NCBI RefSeq assembly: GCF_004761975.1
Contig: NZ_RQII01000050.1
Span: 1-45,402, forward strand
Direction of reading: 5' to 3'
Origin: Planococcus koreensis
Lineage (GTDB): Bacteria > Bacillota > Bacilli > Bacillales_A > Planococcaceae
DNA length: 45,402 nt
Positions 24,217-33,028 of this stretch are shown here, piece by piece. The translations under genes and the position numbers were made by a program. Each line of letters begins with the position of its first letter. Position 1 is the first letter of the stretch. A model generated the notes under the pieces. The model was not told the origin of the DNA, ran no database searches, and saw nothing but the letters and a program-made list of their open reading frames with translations.

Positions 24217-27200
24217 TTGAAAAAGATAATTTTTACGGTATTTACGCTTCTGTTTTTATTGGCCTTGCCGATGTTGGTATGGCATTTCCAAGAAACCGAG
24301 CCGCTTGCAGTTGCAATCATCGATAAAACGGTGCCTACAGAGAACTACCGCGAACATCATGGCTTGACGTGGCTGCTGAATTACAGCGGCTATACAAAAG
24401 ATGGCGGCAGTGCTTACAAAGAAGATTCGGATTTCTACGGATTTTTGCCGAATGAAGAAGAAAAGGATTACTCGATCCGACAAGTGCCGGATACGCTCGA
24501 AGGTTCGGATTTGATTTATGTAGCGGATACCTATGGTGTGTACGAAGAAGATCTCAGCTGGAACTCCAGCACCGGCGATGCTCCCTCCCTCATATACGGC
24601 GGCATGGACATGGCCGAATGGGAAACCGTCAAAAGGCAGGTTACTAACGGCGGCTCCGATTTGGTCGTCGAATTCAATTCCTTTTCTTCGCCCACCGATA
24701 GCCCAGTCCGCGAAGACATGACGGAATTTCTTGGCGTTTCTTGGACAGGCTGGAGCGGCCGTTATTTCAAAGAACTGGCCGGTTCCGATGAAGAAGTGCC
24801 GGCGTGGGTCATTTCACGCTACGAAGATGATAACAGTACATGGGATTTTCAAGGAAGCGGTTTTGTTCTCGTGAACGACAAAGAGGAGAGGATTGTTGTG
24901 CTGTCGGAACAAAGAAATGAGGTCGGACCCGATGGCATCCGCATGCAATTCAGCGGACAAGGGGCGGAACGTTTCGGGCTTAGCAGCTCCCCTGCTTTCC
25001 AGTATTGGTTCGACATCAGTGAAGCGAAGGCAGACGAATCCGTCATAGCGGGCTACGACTGGGATCTGACTAGCGCCGGTTCGAAGATTTTACAGGATAA
25101 CGGCATTCCTGAAGCGTTCCCAGCCATCGTCCGCCAACAAAAAGACAATGCGGATGCGTATTATTTTGCAGGTGACTTTGTGGATATCAGCAAGGTGCCT
25201 AGTTTTTATCAATATGCGGGCTACAGCAAAATCATGTCCTGGCTGTCCCTCGCCCAGCCTGAATCAGAGACGAGTTTTTATTGGCAGACTTACGCCCCTT
25301 TGATGGATAAAATCTTGGGTGATGCAAAAAATCAGCCGCAGCAACTTGCCCATGAAACCATCCAAGCAGAGCAAGACGGCATCAATTATCCATCCCGTAT
25401 CAACGGCCAGGAGTTTGAAGTCTTCCAAGACGGCGAATGGCGGCCGATGACCATCAAAGGCGTCAATATGGGCATGGCAAAACCGGGCACTTTCCCTGGT
25501 GAAGCCGCCATCTCGCAAAGCGAATACGAACGCTGGTTCAAGCAGATTGCCGATATGAACGCCAATGTGCTGCGCATTTATACGCTTCATCCTCCCGGCT
25601 TTTACGAAGCCTTAAAGCGCCACAACGAAACGGCAGAAGAACCGCTTTACCTGCTGCAGGGCGTATGGATTGATGAAGAGCCATTAGCCGAAAAACTGGA
25701 TGCTTTCGACCCAGAAATAACTGAGCGCTTTCAGGGAGAAATCCGCATGCTTGCAGATGTGATCCATGGCAAAGCAGAAGTCGGACCGGAGCCGGGGCAT
25801 GCATCCGGTAATTATACAGCAGACATTTCGCCCTACGTGATTGGCTGGGTCATCGGCATTGAATGGGATCCCGTAATGGTGGAGGAAATGGACCGGCTCT
25901 ACCCGGATCTCGGTGACTTTTCCGGCACCCACATTTACACGGAAAACGCCAACCCGATGGAACATTGGCTTGCCCAGCAGCTTGATGGACTTGCTAAATA
26001 CGAAATGGAAACATACCAAAGCATGCGCCCGCTGAGCTTCACGAACTGGGTGACGACCGATAATCTTGAGCACCCGGCTGACGTTGGAGATATTGAAGAT
26101 ATCGCTACAGTGGATCCAAACCACATCAAAGCCAAAGAAAACCTATCGGAAACAGGAATGTTCGCTTCCTACCACGTGTATCCCTATTATCCGGACTTTT
26201 TGAATCTCGAGGAAAAATACACCGAATTTATTGACCACCGCGGGGAACGCAATAATTATGCGGGTTATTTAAAGGACTTGAAAGATTCACATGAACTGCC
26301 GATCCTCATCGCAGAATTCGGCGTTCCCGCTTCCCGCGGCAAGACCCACGATAACCCGTTCGGCTGGAACCAAGGATTCATCTCGGAAAAACAGCATGGC
26401 GATATCGCACAACACCTGTATGAAGATATTATAGAAACAAATATGCTGGGCGGCATCGTTTTCACTTGGCAGGACGAATGGTTCAAGCGGACCTGGAATA
26501 CGATGGATTACGACAATGCCGACCGGCGTCCGTTTTGGTCGAACGCCCAGACAAATGAACAGCAATTCGGGCTGCTGGCGTTTGACCGCCATAAAGTGAA
26601 AGTGGACGGAGAAGATGACTGGGATTCCGGAACTGCACTGTATAAAGATGATAAAGGCAAGATAAAATCGTTGGCTGCAGACCATGACGAACGCTATCTT
26701 TACATCAAAACAACATTCAATGAAGACGCGAAGGAGTGGCTGGGCAAAGACACCTTCAATCTATATTTCAGCATCCGGGAAGATGGTGGAATTTCCTTCA
26801 ATCCGGCGCCTGGTGAAACCGCGAAAGCCGATTTTCAGTTGGCGATCAAAAGTAAAGAGTCCGCTCGCTTGTTGGTAGCGGGCGATTACGATACCTTTTA
26901 TTATGATTATGCAGTAAAACAAAAATTCATCCCCCAATCCAAGAAAGACATTACAGAAGAATTCCACCCTATCCGCCTAGCGCTGAACAAAGAAATCACC
27001 CGGCCCGATACTGGCGAAGTGATTCCGTTCAGCTCTTATGAAACAGGCGTCCTGCAATACGGCATCGCAAATCCGGATATGGCGCAATACGATTCGCTGA
27101 ATGACTGGTTTTACTCGGAAGACACCGGCGTTCTTGAAATCCGCATTCCATGGATGCTGCTGAATGCCAAAGACCCGAGCAACAAGGAATTTATCGGTGA

Positions 27201-27411
27201 TCTTCAGAAAGATGGAATCGAAGCATCGATGAAGATTGACGGCATCGGCATTTCCGCTGTGCTGGCGGACAGCGAAAACACCATCATCGATTCTACGGGT
27301 CTTGGCAAACAATCCTTCTACACGTGGGAAAACTGGGCATTGCCCGAATCCGAAGAACGCCTCAAGCAGTCGTATTTCATTCTCCAGGACTATTTTGGCG
27401 GAATTAAATAA
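24217..27411 (+). CDS. Large exported protein with glycosidase-like TIM barrel
   Basis: 1064 residues, from TTG at 24217 with GAGG about 8 bases upstream. An N-terminal signal or anchor (about 3-22) has no clear cleavage site. Residues about 35-330 form an amidotransferase-like alpha/beta region (DLIYVADTYGVY, SLIYGGMDMAEWETV). Residues about 395-790 look like a clan GH-A glycosidase barrel: MTIKGVNMGMAKPG, DMNANVLRIYTLHPPGFYEAL, VIGWVIGIEWDP (candidate acid/base Glu) and ILIAEFGVPASRG (candidate nucleophile Glu), then MLGGIVFTWQDEWFKRTW. The C-terminal 270 residues look like a carbohydrate-binding beta domain. It converges on a HEAT-GT2 operon, so it may trim or process the polymer made there; this is inference. 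I cannot assign a GH family. Confidence 0.8.
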   Translation: MKKIIFTVFTLLFLLALPMLVWHFQETEPLAVAIIDKTVPTENYREHHGLTWLLNYSGYTKDGGSAYKEDSDFYGFLPNEEEKDYSIRQVPDTLEGSDLIYVADTYGVYEEDLSWNSSTGDAPSLIYGGMDMAEWETVKRQVTNGGSDLVVEFNSFSSPTDSPVREDMTEFLGVSWTGWSGRYFKELAGSDEEVPAWVISRYEDDNSTWDFQGSGFVLVNDKEERIVVLSEQRNEVGPDGIRMQFSGQGAERFGLSSSPAFQYWFDISEAKADESVIAGYDWDLTSAGSKILQDNGIPEAFPAIVRQQKDNADAYYFAGDFVDISKVPSFYQYAGYSKIMSWLSLAQPESETSFYWQTYAPLMDKILGDAKNQPQQLAHETIQAEQDGINYPSRINGQEFEVFQDGEWRPMTIKGVNMGMAKPGTFPGEAAISQSEYERWFKQIADMNANVLRIYTLHPPGFYEALKRHNETAEEPLYLLQGVWIDEEPLAEKLDAFDPEITERFQGEIRMLADVIHGKAEVGPEPGHASGNYTADISPYVIGWVIGIEWDPVMVEEMDRLYPDLGDFSGTHIYTENANPMEHWLAQQLDGLAKYEMETYQSMRPLSFTNWVTTDNLEHPADVGDIEDIATVDPNHIKAKENLSETGMFASYHVYPYYPDFLNLEEKYTEFIDHRGERNNYAGYLKDLKDSHELPILIAEFGVPASRGKTHDNPFGWNQGFISEKQHGDIAQHLYEDIIETNMLGGIVFTWQDEWFKRTWNTMDYDNADRRPFWSNAQTNEQQFGLLAFDRHKVKVDGEDDWDSGTALYKDDKGKIKSLAADHDERYLYIKTTFNEDAKEWLGKDTFNLYFSIREDGGISFNPAPGETAKADFQLAIKSKESARLLVAGDYDTFYYDYAVKQKFIPQSKKDITEEFHPIRLALNKEITRPDTGEVIPFSSYETGVLQYGIANPDMAQYDSLNDWFYSEDTGVLEIRIPWMLLNAKDPSNKEFIGDLQKDGIEASMKIDGIGISAVLADSENTIIDSTGLGKQSFYTWENWALPESEERLKQSYFILQDYFGGIK

Positions 27412-27444
27412 AGGAATCGCAGCAAGCGTTCCTGTTATAAAAGC

Positions 27445-27479
27445 AAAGAGGTATCGGATTTTGTCCGATACCTCTTTCC
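27445..27479 (+). terminator. Intrinsic terminator, first of two identical copies
   Basis: AAAGAGGTATCGGA pairs with TCCGATACCTCTTT. The 33-bp unit at 27445-27477 is identical to 27895-27927. This copy ends the rightward glycosidase-like gene. Confidence 0.88.
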
Positions 27480-27523
27480 GACTGTAGACAAAATCTAATC
27501 AACATGAATAACTGTGTATACCC

Positions 27524-27641
27524 CAACCATTCTGGCCACTTCGCTTTCCGTGGGCTCAGCTTCAGCCTCCTCGTCACTGACGTTCCTGCGGGGTCTTCAG
27601 CCTTCGCTGTCCCACAGGAGTCTTCGTGGCCAGACCGGTTG
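27524..27641 (-). repeat. GC-rich interspersed repeat element, inverted copy
   Basis: Terminal inverted repeats CAACCATTCTGGCCAC (27524-27539) and GTGGCCAGACCGGTTG (27626-27641) match at 14 of 16 positions. Inside, the minus strand carries the conserved core GAAGACCCCGCAGGAACG and GACGAGGAGGCT. It is the same family as 27705-27828 and lies in the opposite orientation. The region 27480-27894 between the two identical terminators holds these two elements and no gene I can support. Confidence 0.75.
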
Positions 27642-27704
27642 TTAGCATGTAGCTCTCATTAAAGAGAGTAACCAACTCCTCCACTTTTCGTAAGCAATCT
27701 CTCA

Positions 27705-27828
27705 AGGATTCGGAGCGCAATGCGGCGACTCCTGCGGAAGAACGGAGTGATGAGACCCCGCAGGAGCTTGCGACGAGGAGGCTCAGCGCTTCGTCCGCGG
27801 AAAGCGTCCGCATGGAGCGCAGAATCCT
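27705..27828 (+). repeat. GC-rich interspersed repeat element, direct copy
   Basis: It is bounded by AGGATTC-N8-ATGCGG (27705-27725) and CCGCAT-N8-GAATCCT (27808-27828), a perfect interrupted inverted repeat. The N8 in both arms is GGAGCGCA in direct orientation. The internal core is GAGACCCCGCAGGAGC ... GACGAGGAGGCTCAGCGC. The core is shared with 27524-27641, but the end sequences differ between the two and are self-complementary within each copy. Confidence 0.75.
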
Positions 27829-27894
27829 GTATACGTAAGATGCAATGACTTTTTATTCTTTAACTAACATAAATATTTATTTTTCTACTACCGG

Positions 27895-27928
27895 AAAGAG
27901 GTATCGGATTTTGTCCGATACCTCTTTT
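27895..27928 (-). terminator. Intrinsic terminator, second identical copy
   Basis: Same 33 bp as 27445-27477. It lies directly after the GT2 stop codon, flanked by an A/G-rich run (T-run on the minus strand less clear) and TTTTTT on the plus strand. Confidence 0.8.
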
Positions 27929-29356
27929 TTACGGGCTATCTTCTTTCGAAAAAACGCCCTGTCTTTCCATATTGCCCCAAGCTGCATTTTTCTTGAACGC
28001 CAATACGAGGCCTTCCACGCGCCAAGCGTTCATGACGATGCGATACCAGAACGACTCCGTTAATGCGAAAAAGTACAGGATGAGGATACTTTTGACATCC
28101 GGGTATTTGTGATAGGTCCATTCTTCCAGCAGCACAGCGAGTGCTGACAAGAGAGAACCGTATAAAATCATCACCAGCAGCATGATTAGCACGATGTCGG
28201 CATCAACGAGTGAAAACAGCAGTGAAGCGACGATAAACGCATAGCCGAGCACTTCAAACACCGCACTCAATAACTCGATGAGCAGGAAATAAGGCATTGA
28301 GAACATGCCGATGCCGCGGTATTTCGGGTTCAAAATCATTTTCCGGTGGATCCAGATGGTTTCAGCCAGCCCCCGCTGCCAGCGGATCCGCTGGGCGCGC
28401 AGTGAAGCGACAGTGCTTGGGGCTTCTGTCCAACAGACGGGGTCCTGGATGTATTCGATGCGCTGCTTTGATTTTTCGTCTTTGATCGAGCGGTGGATCC
28501 GGACGATCAATTCCATGTCTTCCCCGACTGTTTCCCGGTTATAGCCTCCAACTTTCACGACGCGGCTTTTTTCAAAAACGCCGAATGCACCCGAGACGAT
28601 CAAAAGGATATTGGCGCGGCTGAAGCCAAGTCGGCCGATGAGAAACGAACGGAAATATTCGATGATCTGCATGATTTCAAGAGGGCTTTTTGGCAAACGC
28701 ACTTGTTGGACAGAACCGTTGACAATGCGGCAGCCATTGGCGATGCGTACAGTGCCGCCGGTCGCCGTAACCAGTCCATCCGAATCGATGATTGGCTTGA
28801 TCGTTTTCAGCAATGCGTCTTTTTCAAGGATCGAGTCGCCGTCTATCGCCGCAAAATATGGATAATGGGAGAAGTTTATTCCGGCGTTCAATGCATCCGC
28901 CTTGCCGCCATTATTTTTTTCGATTAAAAAAAGATGCGGATGAAGCTTTGACTGAAAAGCCCGAACCATCAATTCTGTTTTAAAATAACTGCGGGCTGCA
29001 AGATCGATCGGCTCCATCTCAAAACGGTCTATAAGCTTCGCACTGGTGCTGTCCGTCGAACCGTCATTGATGACGACCACTTCAAATTGCGGATAGTTCA
29101 AAGCGAGCAATGATTGCACCGTGCTGGCGATTCCTGTTTCTTCATTGAACGCGGGAACAAGAACAGAAACAGGATATGTGTCTTTATTAATCGACATGCC
29201 TTCGATCTGTTCGAGGCGATTCAATTTTTTCTCACGGTTGATTTTGGGTCCAGCAATCGTAAACAAGCCCAAATAAATTAAATTCGCCGTCAGCATATAA
29301 ATGATGATTGCCCAGCCGAGCCCTTCCAATACCATTTTCAACATATCGTCGTTCAT
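27929..29356 (-). CDS. Processive family 2 glycosyltransferase, membrane polysaccharide synthase
   Basis: 475 residues, resembling cellulose, hyaluronan and poly-GlcNAc synthases, which add sugars from UDP-sugar donors and push the chain through the membrane. TM1 is at about 10-32. The catalytic domain has VSVLVPAFNEE, VVINDGSTD, AAIDGDSIL (DxD), VGEDMELIVRIHR (catalytic ED) and the QRIRWQRG acceptor motif (QxxRW). C-terminal membrane spans follow at about 340-430. Its start overlaps the stop codon of the upstream HEAT gene (ATGA), so translation is coupled. No PilZ domain is visible. The polymer made cannot be told from the sequence. Confidence 0.9.
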   Translation of the reverse strand: MNDDMLKMVLEGLGWAIIIYMLTANLIYLGLFTIAGPKINREKKLNRLEQIEGMSINKDTYPVSVLVPAFNEETGIASTVQSLLALNYPQFEVVVINDGSTDSTSAKLIDRFEMEPIDLAARSYFKTELMVRAFQSKLHPHLFLIEKNNGGKADALNAGINFSHYPYFAAIDGDSILEKDALLKTIKPIIDSDGLVTATGGTVRIANGCRIVNGSVQQVRLPKSPLEIMQIIEYFRSFLIGRLGFSRANILLIVSGAFGVFEKSRVVKVGGYNRETVGEDMELIVRIHRSIKDEKSKQRIEYIQDPVCWTEAPSTVASLRAQRIRWQRGLAETIWIHRKMILNPKYRGIGMFSMPYFLLIELLSAVFEVLGYAFIVASLLFSLVDADIVLIMLLVMILYGSLLSALAVLLEEWTYHKYPDVKSILILYFFALTESFWYRIVMNAWRVEGLVLAFKKNAAWGNMERQGVFSKEDSP

Positions 29357-30399
29357 GAGGCCACCCTGCCTTTCCTGGTCAACATATGCTTCGCGATATC
29401 ACGCGCGTATGCATCGTTGCTCGTTGCAGCAATGTCCTTCAATAAATTCGAACCGCCCTCTAAGCCGTAAATATTGTCTGCCGCTGCAAAGCGAACCCAC
29501 CAAACGGGATCTGTAAACAGCAGCGCCATCGGCTTTTTGTATTCATCAAGTTTGCATGCGCCCGCCAATTTGGCCGCATACATCCGCTCTTCCCAGAAAA
29601 CGGATTTGAAAAATCCGGCCAGCATAGACGGATTCGATATTTTCTCATAGTCGCACAAGCTTTTCATCGCTTTGATGCGCACTTCTTTTCGTTCGTCATG
29701 AATCATTTGCTCGACAAAAGGAAAGAAGGCTTCATTTTTCTGTTCGCCATTAAAGGTGATAAAAGCGAAGAGCAGATTCTGCGGCACTTCTTTGCGGGAT
29801 TCGATGTGTCCAGCCAAATCCGACAATAGCTCCGCGTCCATCCTCACGAGCAGTTCTTTGATGAACCCGACGGATAAAGGCGGCTCGGTAAATAAGGCTT
29901 CGCTGATGCGGCCTTCTCCTAATACTGCAGCTGCACGCAAACATTGCCGGTACTCTTCGTCGCGCTTGTGCAAGCCTTTATAATGCATGTATAGTTCTTC
30001 CCGCAACTCCACCATTTTGAAATCTTCAATGAAATAAAGGCAATTGATCCGCTCCGCCCATGTACCTTTTTTCAGTACAACTTTGTATCTTTCGGATAAG
30101 TGGAGCTGGGCCAACTCTGTAATTCTTTTTCCGTTTAATGCATTTGCATCGGCATGGACCATATTTTCAAGCAAGCGTTCTACCGCAGCTGTTTGAAAAC
30201 GATTTGCTGCCGGAGCATCCGGCTGCGAGAGCAGACTTCCGGAAACATAGTCCTTATACTGGGGCTGCAGCCTGGTAATTTCTGCATTAATCGTATTTTC
30301 ATTGCGGATCATAACCGTTTTCCAGCCCGCCAATCCTATTAATAATATAAATTGCACCATCAGTAAAATACCGATTAACCAAACAAAAAAGCTAGCCAT
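29353..30399 (-). CDS. Membrane-anchored HEAT-repeat protein
   Basis: 348 residues with one N-terminal membrane span (about 5-27) and then a helical cytoplasmic region. The C-terminal half shows HEAT-like repeats (MIHDERKEVRIKAMKSLCDY; VFWEERMYAAKLAGACK; FTDPVWWVRFAAADNIYGL). HEAT repeats bind proteins. The gene precedes and overlaps the GT2 synthase by 4 bp, so the product is most likely an accessory or scaffold of the synthase complex; that role is inference. ATG at 30399 has AGGGGTGAG upstream. The name 'HEAT repeat protein' describes structure, not function. Confidence 0.8.
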   Translation of the reverse strand: MASFFVWLIGILLMVQFILLIGLAGWKTVMIRNENTINAEITRLQPQYKDYVSGSLLSQPDAPAANRFQTAAVERLLENMVHADANALNGKRITELAQLHLSERYKVVLKKGTWAERINCLYFIEDFKMVELREELYMHYKGLHKRDEEYRQCLRAAAVLGEGRISEALFTEPPLSVGFIKELLVRMDAELLSDLAGHIESRKEVPQNLLFAFITFNGEQKNEAFFPFVEQMIHDERKEVRIKAMKSLCDYEKISNPSMLAGFFKSVFWEERMYAAKLAGACKLDEYKKPMALLFTDPVWWVRFAAADNIYGLEGGSNLLKDIAATSNDAYARDIAKHMLTRKGRVAS

Positions 30400-30510
30400 A
30401 TTCTCACCCCTATCCCAGTAAACTTTAATTATTATGTTAAATATCAGTTATTATTGTAAATATAAAACAGTTAATATTCCAATATTACTACATGCAAAGA
30501 AAGAAAACTA

Positions 30511-30541
30511 TAAAAAAAGCACTTCCTGTGTGGAAGTGCCT
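30511..30541 (-). terminator. Intrinsic terminator of the SGNH hydrolase gene
   Basis: GCACTTCC (30519-30526) pairs with GGAAGTGC (30532-30539), followed on the minus strand by a run of seven T residues. Confidence 0.88.
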
Positions 30542-30544
30542 TGG

Positions 30545-31258
30545 CTAGTTTTCTGGCAGCTGCTCTCCAAGCTGCTCAATCCATCTATCATACCCTTCAC
30601 CCATGAGATGAAGGCCGTCAATCGTGATTTCTTTTTGCAGCTGTCCGTTGCCATCTTCGAAATGCGGATGCAGATTTACATATTCGCTATTATTGTCTGC
30701 TGCCACTTTTTCAAGAATCGCATTGAAGTCATCAACTCGGCTGTTCGGCAAATCGTTATTGAAGCTGTCGTTATTGACCGGCAGCAGCGATTGCAACACC
30801 ACACGAGTTTTTTCTTGGTCAAATGACTGAACAATCTTTTCCATGTTTTTCGCGTACGTTTCTTTTTTCACGCCCGCTGCAATGTCATTGACGCCAATCA
30901 TGATATACACTTCTTCCGGGTTCCGCGACACGACTTCATCTATGCGGTTAAGCACGCCTTTGGTCGTATCTTCAGCGATTCCGCGGTTCAGGACTTTTTC
31001 ATCCGGAAAATATTCCTGGAAATCCCCATGGTCGGTGATGCTGTCACCGAGAAAAATCTTGTCGGCACTTTCACCTTCAAGCGCTTCAAAAATATCTTTT
31101 TTCTGGCGATAATACTCCGGGAACTCCTCTTTCGATTTCATCGCTTGGTATTGTTCTTCTATAAAGCCCATACCACCTTGTTTATTGACAATGACCCCTG
31201 CCGCTCCGATCAGCAGTACATTTACTGCGAGCGACGCAATCAATAATGTTTTCTTCAT
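30545..31258 (-). CDS. Exported SGNH/GDSL-type hydrolase
   Basis: 237 residues of the SGNH esterase family. An N-terminal signal or anchor (about 3-22) is followed by catalytic blocks: FLGDSITDHG (nucleophile Ser), NRGIAEDTT (block II Gly), IMIGVNDIAAG (block III Asn) and IDGLHLMGEGY (catalytic Asp and His). Such enzymes remove acyl or acetyl groups from lipids or polysaccharides outside the cell. ATG at 31258 follows AAGG at short spacing and begins a typical signal (MKKTLLIASLAVN); the longer open frame to 31336 is not supported. It is near the HEAT-GT2 operon but separated by a terminator. A role as polysaccharide O-deacetylase is possible but not shown. Confidence 0.87.
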   Translation of the reverse strand: MKKTLLIASLAVNVLLIGAAGVIVNKQGGMGFIEEQYQAMKSKEEFPEYYRQKKDIFEALEGESADKIFLGDSITDHGDFQEYFPDEKVLNRGIAEDTTKGVLNRIDEVVSRNPEEVYIMIGVNDIAAGVKKETYAKNMEKIVQSFDQEKTRVVLQSLLPVNNDSFNNDLPNSRVDDFNAILEKVAADNNSEYVNLHPHFEDGNGQLQKEITIDGLHLMGEGYDRWIEQLGEQLPEN

Positions 31259-31386
31259 TTTCACCTTAAGCCACTTCCTATTTCTCTGAGATGTAAGGGC
31301 ATGCGCCCAATACATTTTATTGCCTTCTTCCGGCATTCTTAAACTTGACCGCCAATTCCCATTTTTCGGTGAGCTTCTCTTTCGCC

Positions 31387-31437
31387 AAAAAAGAGCCGCT
31401 CCGAAACCCGGTTACCACCGGCTTCAGAACAGCTCAA
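31387..31437 (-). terminator. Long imperfect terminator hairpin
   Basis: On the minus strand GAGCTGTTCTGAAGCCGGT pairs, with G-U pairs and a few mismatches, with ACCGGGTTTCGGAGCGGCTC, followed by TTTTTT. It lies directly after the YciI gene. Confidence 0.8.
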
Positions 31438-31448
31438 GTTCAATTACC

Positions 31449-31718
31449 CTAATCCTCGTTCCACACTGCTTCCCATTCGATAATTTCGTAATCTCTTGCC
31501 CCTTCCACGATAAAAGGGTCTTGTTTAACAAACTCCTCGCATTGTTCATAGGAATCTGCCCGGTAAATTACCAGTCCGCCAGATCCGTCCGTGAATTTGC
31601 CATTGACGCGGACATGCCCTTCATCCCTCATCTTCTCAAGAAACGCCAAGTGATCCGGACGGTACAGCGCGCTTTTTTCTTTATCAGCCATCGGCAGCAG
31701 CACAGCAAAATACTTCAT
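31449..31718 (-). CDS. YciI-like protein
   Basis: 89 residues with a ferredoxin-like YciI fold. It starts MKYFAVLLPMADKEKSALYR and has the family's HLAFLEKM, GKFTDGSGGLVIYRADS and a C-terminal QDPFIVEG. The family's His and Asp pair is present (DHLAFL, FTDGSG). AAAGGAGG lies upstream at good spacing. YciI members are small enzymes or accessory domains with mostly unknown substrates. It is a single gene with its own terminator. Confidence 0.88.
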   Translation of the reverse strand: MKYFAVLLPMADKEKSALYRPDHLAFLEKMRDEGHVRVNGKFTDGSGGLVIYRADSYEQCEEFVKQDPFIVEGARDYEIIEWEAVWNED

Positions 31719-31810
31719 GGAATCCTCCTTTCAATTAAACAGTTCAGCTCATTTATCATACAATTTTCCCCTTGGAAAATGCCATCGCAGCGCTTTAAAT
31801 CCATCCCCAA

Positions 31811-32989
31811 TTAAATTATCCGCTGTAAGGCTCCCGTTTGCTGGAGCAGCAACTCGTGGTAGAAGTGTTCCAATTCCATCCAAATCGCTTCATTGCTGTA
31901 ATTGGCTTCAGCATGGACTTTGCCGTTCGCGCCAAGCCGCTGACGCAAAGCTTTGTCATTGATGAGAAGTTCCAGCCTATTGATAACTTCTGCACCATTT
32001 TGGGGATTCACCAATAAACCCGTTTCCCAATCACTGACTGTGTCTCGCGCTCCTGTCACATCACTCACAATGACCGGTTTTCCGGCAAGCGAAGCTTCAA
32101 TCGAAACATTGCCGAACCCTTCTCTTTTCGTCAGGAATAAAAATATATCCATCATATGGAAATAAGGAATCGGATCTTTCTGGTAGGGAACAAGAATGAT
32201 GGATTGATTATCGAGGATTTCCTGTTTCGTTTTTTCATCCACCGGATCACCCTCTTCAAAATCTCCCACCACCAGCAGCCGGAGCTGCGGATATCTGCGG
32301 CTCAAGCCCAGAAAGGCCGCAACGGTTTCCGCAACTCCTTTGTCTCTTGTGATGCGGCCCATGAAGCCAACTACGAGATGATCCTTTGACAAGCCAAGTT
32401 CTTTTTTGAGGGAATCGGTTTCCATTCGCCGCTCATCATCCAATTCAAAATCTGCCAGGTTAAAGCCGTTGAGGCTGCCATTCCCTAAAACCTTGATCTT
32501 TTCTGGCGCAGCAATGCCATAGGAGACCAATTGCTCTGAGAGGCTTGGCGAGACGGATAAAATATGCGTCGCGGCTGTCGCTGTAATTTTCTCAGCCGTC
32601 AGCAATATCAATCTTTTCAGCCCTGTAGTCGTTTCCAGCCTTAACCCAAGCACATTATAAATCCGGATTGGCACTCCGGTTATAAAAGCTGCGAGCATGG
32701 CGATCAATGCTGCTTTTGGAGTGCCAGCATTGACGATATCCGGCTTTTCTTTATAGAACAGCTTCACACACGCTATCAATGAGGATAAATCTTTCAAAAG
32801 GGAGATTTCCCTTTCCATTTCCACATTCAGTACTTTGACACCTTCCGCCTGTTCATAATCTTTGATGTAATCCCCTTTGGAACTTAACGCTTTTGTCTCA
32901 TACCCCTTGTCTTCTAAATAAGCCAGCTGCCCCTTCATCAACTTCAAGGTCTGCGCTACAGTTACAGCATGGATCACCTTGCCCGCCAT
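31811..32989 (-). CDS. Glycosyltransferase family 4, last gene of the exopolysaccharide operon
   Basis: A 392-residue GT-B glycosyltransferase. The N-terminal acceptor domain begins KVIHAVTVAQTLKLMKGQLA. The C-terminal donor domain has VVGFMGRITRDKGVAETVAAF, LFLTKREGFGNVSIEASLAG (the paired Glu of GT4) and KPVIVSDVTGARDTV. It is a close paralogue of the gene at 34131-35309, with equal length (392) and the same motif order. Retaining transfer from a nucleotide-sugar donor to the lipid-linked repeat unit is the likely role; sugar and linkage are unknown. It lies 39 bp after the HprK-like gene. Confidence 0.9.
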   Translation of the reverse strand: MAGKVIHAVTVAQTLKLMKGQLAYLEDKGYETKALSSKGDYIKDYEQAEGVKVLNVEMEREISLLKDLSSLIACVKLFYKEKPDIVNAGTPKAALIAMLAAFITGVPIRIYNVLGLRLETTTGLKRLILLTAEKITATAATHILSVSPSLSEQLVSYGIAAPEKIKVLGNGSLNGFNLADFELDDERRMETDSLKKELGLSKDHLVVGFMGRITRDKGVAETVAAFLGLSRRYPQLRLLVVGDFEEGDPVDEKTKQEILDNQSIILVPYQKDPIPYFHMMDIFLFLTKREGFGNVSIEASLAGKPVIVSDVTGARDTVSDWETGLLVNPQNGAEVINRLELLINDKALRQRLGANGKVHAEANYSNEAIWMELEHFYHELLLQQTGALQRII

Positions 32990-33028
32990 ATTCCCCCCGC
33001 CTCTCCAAATGTAATCAATCTCTTTTTT

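Noticed and set aside
27574..27813. 79-codon minus-strand open frame between the twin terminators
   Set aside because: It lies entirely across the GC-rich repeat elements, has no ribosome binding site and shows repeat-derived composition.
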